44,586 bases of DNA from a virus. Positions 41,701-44,586 of this stretch are shown here, piece after piece (position 1 is the first letter of the stretch; each line of letters begins with the position of its first letter). Where the stretch lies: positions 1 through 44,586 of the IMG/VR virus record IMGVR_UViG_3300033148_002054; one strand, given 5' to 3'. The notes under the pieces are model-generated. The model saw only the letters and a program-made list of their open reading frames with translations, ran no database searches and was not told the DNA's origin. Made by a program: the position numbers and the translations under genes.

Positions 41701-41904
41701 CAGTCTTTTGATTTCAGCAGTTGGCTTAATCATCCTTCTAGATTGCTTAACAAGTTGTAGTGACTCACCTAGCTTCTTAAGGTCATTGGCCTTCTTGGTT
41801 GCTTCATCATACTGCTCTTCATACTTACCAATGGCAAATCCAAAGCCTGCGCCAACAGCGGCACCAACGATGGCTCCAATAGGACCACCTAGCATAGCAC
41901 CCAT
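38761..41904 (-). CDS. Tape measure protein, C-terminal major part
   Basis: This 1047-residue frame is the long helical body of the tail tape measure protein. It begins with a Gly-rich hydrophobic segment (GAMLGGPIGAIVGAAVGAGFGFAIG), a likely membrane-interacting part, then long Lys/Glu/Gln-rich coiled coils through about residue 700 (KRKTLSQIEAWEQAA, RRSQQAEFGRLL). A basic Arg/Gly-rich part follows near 850-1000. Reading in the same frame continues upstream of the ATG (EAGPLEETVSKAAGKGLG) to about 41991, showing it joins the preceding frame (41960-43771) after a +1 shift. It runs to 38761 but should switch frame at 38780. Tape measure proteins set tail length and enter the host during injection. 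Confidence 0.85.
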   Translation of the reverse strand: MGAMLGGPIGAIVGAAVGAGFGFAIGKYEEQYDEATKKANDLKKLGESLQLVKQSRRMIKPTAEIKRLKVLEASGNATQEQLDKLTAIENKDPGVKKARNLFKWMNAQVKEGDRLTGAQKQRLEELKAEITTRQQVRKEEKNQAERDAAAIDAQAQRAILLKDIAKITKQIASGEADATHQVVLRGAVESKYARLKTLGFETVGRMAEVEQERLIALEKILYIQEQENTLTKQRALIQKGLMAGLGGRKAIKVGFEFNKNELQRQIDTLTVQRGLLDNILAENPAERKRIEQKSKKMAQDIADLKHRALEAEMQMQIDVVEQSKRKTLSQIEAWEQAASNVSNAFGNVIGAQEKLASVFATIGNTLVKKISDMSKNQLQLLETSGASLERRLTEIRRGAAQGLAATQQGAGRQLGTVGPGVGSAAGLGNMIDSLTRAIRTAGVGANKEILDEETGLIRFKLANERQAAAELRADVELRVRSTQREIEIRKAALQQQVGFLQTRMQQENQLYAQRRSQQAEFGRLLLESPDQFRQAIRDMNLAKAFVSGISGVGKEGLGQLSGRIKRVREQGGSQVLLRVLQGMQSQDRFGGPELIGGVGNKELLQLFSQLQVFSPEKVGKQREQDAARIAEIQKQIKQKQDRIVALDEFDAKIQQQLLRVASLDAQIAMQQRSDIIKALGDSRTQLTTDMDKLKAGIDALNRARLTTEAYGKILDPKGGVKGGEKVWDALKGFRNKMWDKRGVLQEEWKKSGYKSDPERDKKRQEIRRKEGETVTAIKKMMSDIRNKTATKETIDYIQGVISSGKIGDIPVVDTKKEKLKGSTDKLAGSMDEATPKIKEFARVLEEITGMGKRPSGIGGLTTAGGFGGGGQFKQGMGGVLSKLQQSIRPTVRGTGIRLVDPRIKTLERQVEASGGTREQRNQLRRLKRQSRKIHGGGRKGQGRAIYKHLMAQEGGREAVEGSFRGLLQRRGGRDTSFVENLKNIRGEGARGRKRIDVGRTRQLLGSQGFGDVARGIKTKGQAADAIDKFLKLSEQLSKNTTKVSEGY

Positions 41905-41959
41905 ACCAGCGCCTCTAGCGGCTTCTCCTAATCCCTTGCCTAGTCCCTTACCTGCTGCC

Positions 41960-43771
41960 TTAGATACAGTTTCTTCTAGAGGACCAGCTTCCCATACCTG
42001 GACCCATTCTGCCCATGCCTTTACCTACGCCGGTAAAACGACCCATGGTTTGTCTCTTTATTCCAGCGCCAGCACCACCTAGAATACTGCGTTGTCTTTG
42101 TCTCGCACCAAGCCCCGTTTCTGCAAATCCTCCTCTAAATAGATTGGCACGAGGGGCTCTTTGAGGAGCGACAGGAGGAGGCAATAGATGTCCTCTTGCT
42201 GGTCGTGCAGTTGTTGTTCCAAATGGTCCAACATCAAATTTCTGTTCAGCACGAACTGCTCGCAATGCTGATGCCTTGTCACCTATTCCCATCCCCGTTT
42301 CTCTAAATGCTCCTCTACCTGGGCCAAGACGAGAGGATAGCGGACCCGGACCTGCTGCTGCAATTGCGCCAGGTGGAACAACGCCTCCACCTCTGTATCC
42401 TGGGATTTGCCCAGCACCAAATGCCAATTTGCCTTGAGCTTGTGTAATTCCACGAGCGCCTAGAATTCCAGGAATTGGAACATGACCAAGTGGTCCAGCT
42501 AGTTGCGTAGGCATCCTAAAGCCAGCACGGCTTGGACCTCTACCTGGAATGGTAGTTGGTGCTCTTTGTCCTGGCAACACACCCATGATTGGTGGCTGAC
42601 GTATTGGAAGTGGAGCCAAAGGAGGAGCAGGAGGTGGAAGTATTCCTGCCATTCTTGTTGGTTGACGAGCGCCCAGCATCGTTGGTGCTCTTGCAGAAAT
42701 TGCCGTTGCTGTTCTTTGTGCAATTGGAGGCTGACGTATTGGTAGCGGAGCCAATGGTGGTGCCATAGGTGGAACTAGTTGTCCTCGCGCCAATGTGGTT
42801 GGTTGTCTAGCACCCAATACTGTTGCTTCTCTTTGACCAGGAAGAATGCGTGGAATCAGTCCTGGCTCTATTGGTGCTCTAGCAGCCCTGGCTCTACCAA
42901 ATCCTCTTCTAGCGATTTGTGATTGTATTTGTCCACGAGATGCTCCAATTGGAACACCAGCCATACCTGGACGGCTAGCTATTGCAGCGGCAACAGACGG
43001 ACTTAGTGCTCCACCGCCACCAAGTGCTCTACGAGTTGCAGCCCCTACGGCACCTGTTTGTGCTCCACCAATTTGTGCCATTCCTCCACGACCAAACGCA
43101 GTGGCGCGGCCTGGGCCTCCCATTTCTCTTAGTCTTTTTGTAGCAGCGTGGTGCTGAACTTGTGCTAACGAAGGATAGGTTAGAGGAACTTGTCGTGGGT
43201 CTCCTCCTTTAATCGGAAAAACTTGTGCCAAGCGTTGTGCTTTCGATGGAGTAACGGGACCGGCCATTCCTGCGCCTGGACCTCGACCACCGATGTTTCC
43301 ACCATACATTATAGGCATTCCGCCTCTAATGTCGCTTATACCGCCACTAGTTCCAGATGGCCTTCTGCCACCACCTCTACCGCCGACGCCGAGCATACCA
43401 CCAGCAGGCCCTCCTGCGGCGGCTATTCTTCTAGAGCCAGATTCAATTACTCTTTGCTGTCCAATGATTTGTGTAAGTGCTGCTGAGACTTCCTTAACTG
43501 ACCTTACTGAGTCTCTCAATCCTGCAACGAAATTCCATACAGCCTTAACAATTGTTACGCCGATAGCCACTCCTATTGCAGCTAGTATTGTTGCATTGTC
43601 AGAAATAAGAGATATTGTAGTTTTGAATCCATCAACCATGCTGGTTACGCCAGTAAGCACCATCTTCAAGAAGCTGCGTGTTTCATCAGAATCTACTAGG
43701 CCAACAAACGCTGCCTTTAGCTTGTTAATAGAACCCTGAAGACTATCGGCCAAGTCCTCATTCTTGCGCAT
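41960..43771 (-). CDS. Tape measure protein, middle part with Pro/Arg-rich insert
   Basis: This frame has 603 codons from its first ATG, but the coherent reading begins further upstream near 43831 (YRGNEEERVKFAVESTIAVM). The first 110 residues match the tape measure core after the channel of TP901-like proteins: LQGSINKLKAAFVGLVDS, SFLKMVLTGVTSMVDG and a membrane helix AAIGVAIGVTIVKAVWNFVAG. Then follow about 450 residues unusually rich in Gly, Pro, Ala, Arg and Gln, with repeats such as LAPLPIRQPPI. Helices are not expected there, which is odd for a tape measure. The end is spoiled by a frame change near 41991 where the next frame takes over. Confidence 0.78.
   Translation of the reverse strand: MRKNEDLADSLQGSINKLKAAFVGLVDSDETRSFLKMVLTGVTSMVDGFKTTISLISDNATILAAIGVAIGVTIVKAVWNFVAGLRDSVRSVKEVSAALTQIIGQQRVIESGSRRIAAAGGPAGGMLGVGGRGGGRRPSGTSGGISDIRGGMPIMYGGNIGGRGPGAGMAGPVTPSKAQRLAQVFPIKGGDPRQVPLTYPSLAQVQHHAATKRLREMGGPGRATAFGRGGMAQIGGAQTGAVGAATRRALGGGGALSPSVAAAIASRPGMAGVPIGASRGQIQSQIARRGFGRARAARAPIEPGLIPRILPGQREATVLGARQPTTLARGQLVPPMAPPLAPLPIRQPPIAQRTATAISARAPTMLGARQPTRMAGILPPPAPPLAPLPIRQPPIMGVLPGQRAPTTIPGRGPSRAGFRMPTQLAGPLGHVPIPGILGARGITQAQGKLAFGAGQIPGYRGGGVVPPGAIAAAGPGPLSSRLGPGRGAFRETGMGIGDKASALRAVRAEQKFDVGPFGTTTARPARGHLLPPPVAPQRAPRANLFRGGFAETGLGARQRQRSILGGAGAGIKRQTMGRFTGVGKGMGRMGPGMGSWSSRRNCI
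42588..42825 (-). repeat. Two direct repeats, period 135 bases, in tape measure gene
   Basis: Copies starting at about 42588 and 42723 share a 32-base core with three mismatches and encode APPLAPLPIRQPPI in both, with GARQPT before each. Divergence is higher outside the core. It suggests a recent 45-codon duplication inside the low-complexity part of the tape measure protein. Confidence 0.75.
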
Positions 43772-43788
43772 TACAGCAATCGTGCTCT

Positions 43789-44253
43789 CTACGGCGAACT
43801 TAACTCTCTCCTCTTCGTTGCCACGATATTTAGAGCATAGGCAAGTGTTTGTTCAATGTTTCGGCCACCAAAAGCTCGCGCTAGTTCTTCAGAGATAGCA
43901 GTTCCAGCGGTATCACGAATTCTCTCTAGAACATCAAGAACGACCCTTAGTCCCTTAATTTGACCAGTAGTTGGGTCGATAATCTCAATGCCGCTGATTT
44001 CCTTAATCAACTTTTGGTTCTTTGCGGCGAATGTAATCATTCTTCTCAAGCCAGTTGATAGACGACTTACGCTAGCACCAGTAACGTTGAAACCAGTGGC
44101 GATAAAGGCCATGGTCTGGTCTAGGTTGATATTCTGAACGTTTCTGAACGCCGAACCAACCCTACGCGTTGCCTCCATCAATTCCTTGACGTTAGCAATG
44201 GTCTTACTGGACGTTGCGGCAAGTTGACTGGAAATCTTCGTAAAGATGCCCAT
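43789..44253 (-). CDS. Tape measure protein, segment between two frame changes
   Basis: A 154-codon frame that reads as the conserved N-terminal tape measure core: TKISSQLAATSSKTIANVKEL, DQTMAFIATGFNVTGAS, LSTGLRRMI and RIRDTAGTAISEELARAFGGRNIEQTLAYAL. It has no own ribosome binding site: its ATG at 44253 lies inside a longer reading that arrives in another frame from the right. It ends after KRRELSSP, which looks unnatural; the true continuation is in the frame of 41960-43771 from about 43831. So it is an internal part of one protein. Confidence 0.75.
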   Translation of the reverse strand: MGIFTKISSQLAATSSKTIANVKELMEATRRVGSAFRNVQNINLDQTMAFIATGFNVTGASVSRLSTGLRRMITFAAKNQKLIKEISGIEIIDPTTGQIKGLRVVLDVLERIRDTAGTAISEELARAFGGRNIEQTLAYALNIVATKRRELSSP

Positions 44254-44586
44254 TTCTGTGGAGGCGCATCCTTACTTACGCCGATGAACTGTAGCTTAAT
44301 GGCAGTAAGGCTTCTTACGGCATCGGTAGCACTCAATAGTCCATCCTCAAGACGGACGAGTGTTGTTACGGCTGTAAGGAATTCGCTACTTGCTGTCGCT
44401 GTCGCAGAACCGAGCTTTGTTGTTACGCCAATTAGGTCTTGACCAACACGAGCGGTCGTTAGAATGGCATCGGTAACATCTTCTAGCGAAAGACCAAGTT
44501 TCCTAGCAGTATTGACAATTAGGTTAATGCCTGCCGAAGTTCTCCTGGCCTCAGACCCAAGCTTTTGGAAGGCTTTTGCTGTGGTT
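44178..44586 (-). CDS. Tape measure protein, segment at right edge (partial)
   Basis: An open frame enters from the right edge of the window and reads TTAKAFQKLGSEARRTSAG, ARKLGLSLEDVTDAILTT, SATDAVRSLTAIKLQ and IGVSKDAPPQK down to about 44255. These are typical helical tape measure sequences with the start outside the window. After the AAA at 44253-44255 the frame becomes unnatural and stops at 44178; the sensible reading continues in the frame of 43789-44253. Adding all segments, at least 2100 residues of tape measure protein are encoded in this window. Confidence 0.65.
   Translation of the reverse strand, partial: TTAKAFQKLGSEARRTSAGINLIVNTARKLGLSLEDVTDAILTTARVGQDLIGVTTKLGSATATASSEFLTAVTTLVRLEDGLLSATDAVRSLTAIKLQFIGVSKDAPPQKWASLRRFPVNLPQRPVRPLLTSRN

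Noticed and set aside
38273-44586. Programmed -1 frameshifting as common explanation of the tape measure breaks
   Set aside because: The contexts (CAG AAA TGG, CTA AAT ATC, ACA AAG GTA) share no slippery heptamer, and the break at 41991 is in the opposite direction; homopolymer indels fit better.
1-44586. tRNA genes, integrase, attachment sites or insertion sequences
   Set aside because: I saw no cloverleaf-like segment, recombinase motif or terminal repeats; genes are packed without room for such elements.

Overview
The window is part of a tailed double-stranded DNA bacteriophage genome (Caudoviricetes-like). Every gene I can support lies on the minus strand, packed head to tail with short overlaps (ATGA, TGATG, TAATG). 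TAA, TAG and TGA all serve as stops, so the code is standard bacterial. Strong AGGAG-type ribosome binding sites and sigma70-type promoters point to a bacterial host. The host group cannot be named from the sequence. Terminase, portal and capsid genes are not in the window.

In transcription order, from the right end to the left: (1) 44586-27715 is a tail module. It holds a very long tape measure protein that enters from beyond the right edge, a 1263-residue receptor-binding-like protein with an Asp-box, discoidin-like domains and about 22 short repeats, two baseplate or tail-tip proteins, and a coiled-coil, Gly/Pro-rich fibre-like protein. The tape measure reading is broken by four single-base frame changes and one baseplate gene by a fifth. 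Four of the five fall on AAA runs and look like missing bases. (2) A good sigma70-type promoter at 27657-27685 starts a replication, recombination and nucleotide module (27597-13383). It encodes a small unknown protein, MazG, RecA, a Vsr-like nuclease, a small unknown protein, DnaB-type helicase, DnaG-type primase, a HAD nucleotidase, a MazZ-like dATP/dGTP diphosphohydrolase, ThyX, a Cas4/AddB-like Fe-S nuclease, DNA polymerase III alpha split into two genes, dUTPase, thymidine kinase and SSB. The cassette between the polymerase halves holds dUTPase, an unknown protein, a nuclease-like protein, a zinc ribbon and thymidine kinase. (3) After a UUCG hairpin comes a small sigma-region-2-like protein. 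(4) 12982-4785 encodes eight consecutive glycosyltransferases (four GT4-like, four GT2-like). A membrane-anchored trypsin-like protease and a possible small zinc ribbon follow. (5) Behind a hairpin and a promoter with a consensus -35 box (3798-3874) come nucleotide-sugar genes: an NAD epimerase, a RmlC-like cupin, a RmlD-like reductase, a UDP-GlcNAc 2-epimerase and an unrecognised gene that runs off the left edge.

Together the genes describe a phage that brings much of its own bacterial-type replisome and dNTP supply, probably a small transcription factor, and an elaborate glycan-building pathway that could decorate virions, host surface polymers or DNA bases. The most unusual features are the split polymerase with an inserted gene cassette, the mini sigma-like protein, the 22-unit repeat in the tail protein, the large glycosylation locus with a two-membrane-segment protease, and the cluster of frame changes in the tape measure gene.
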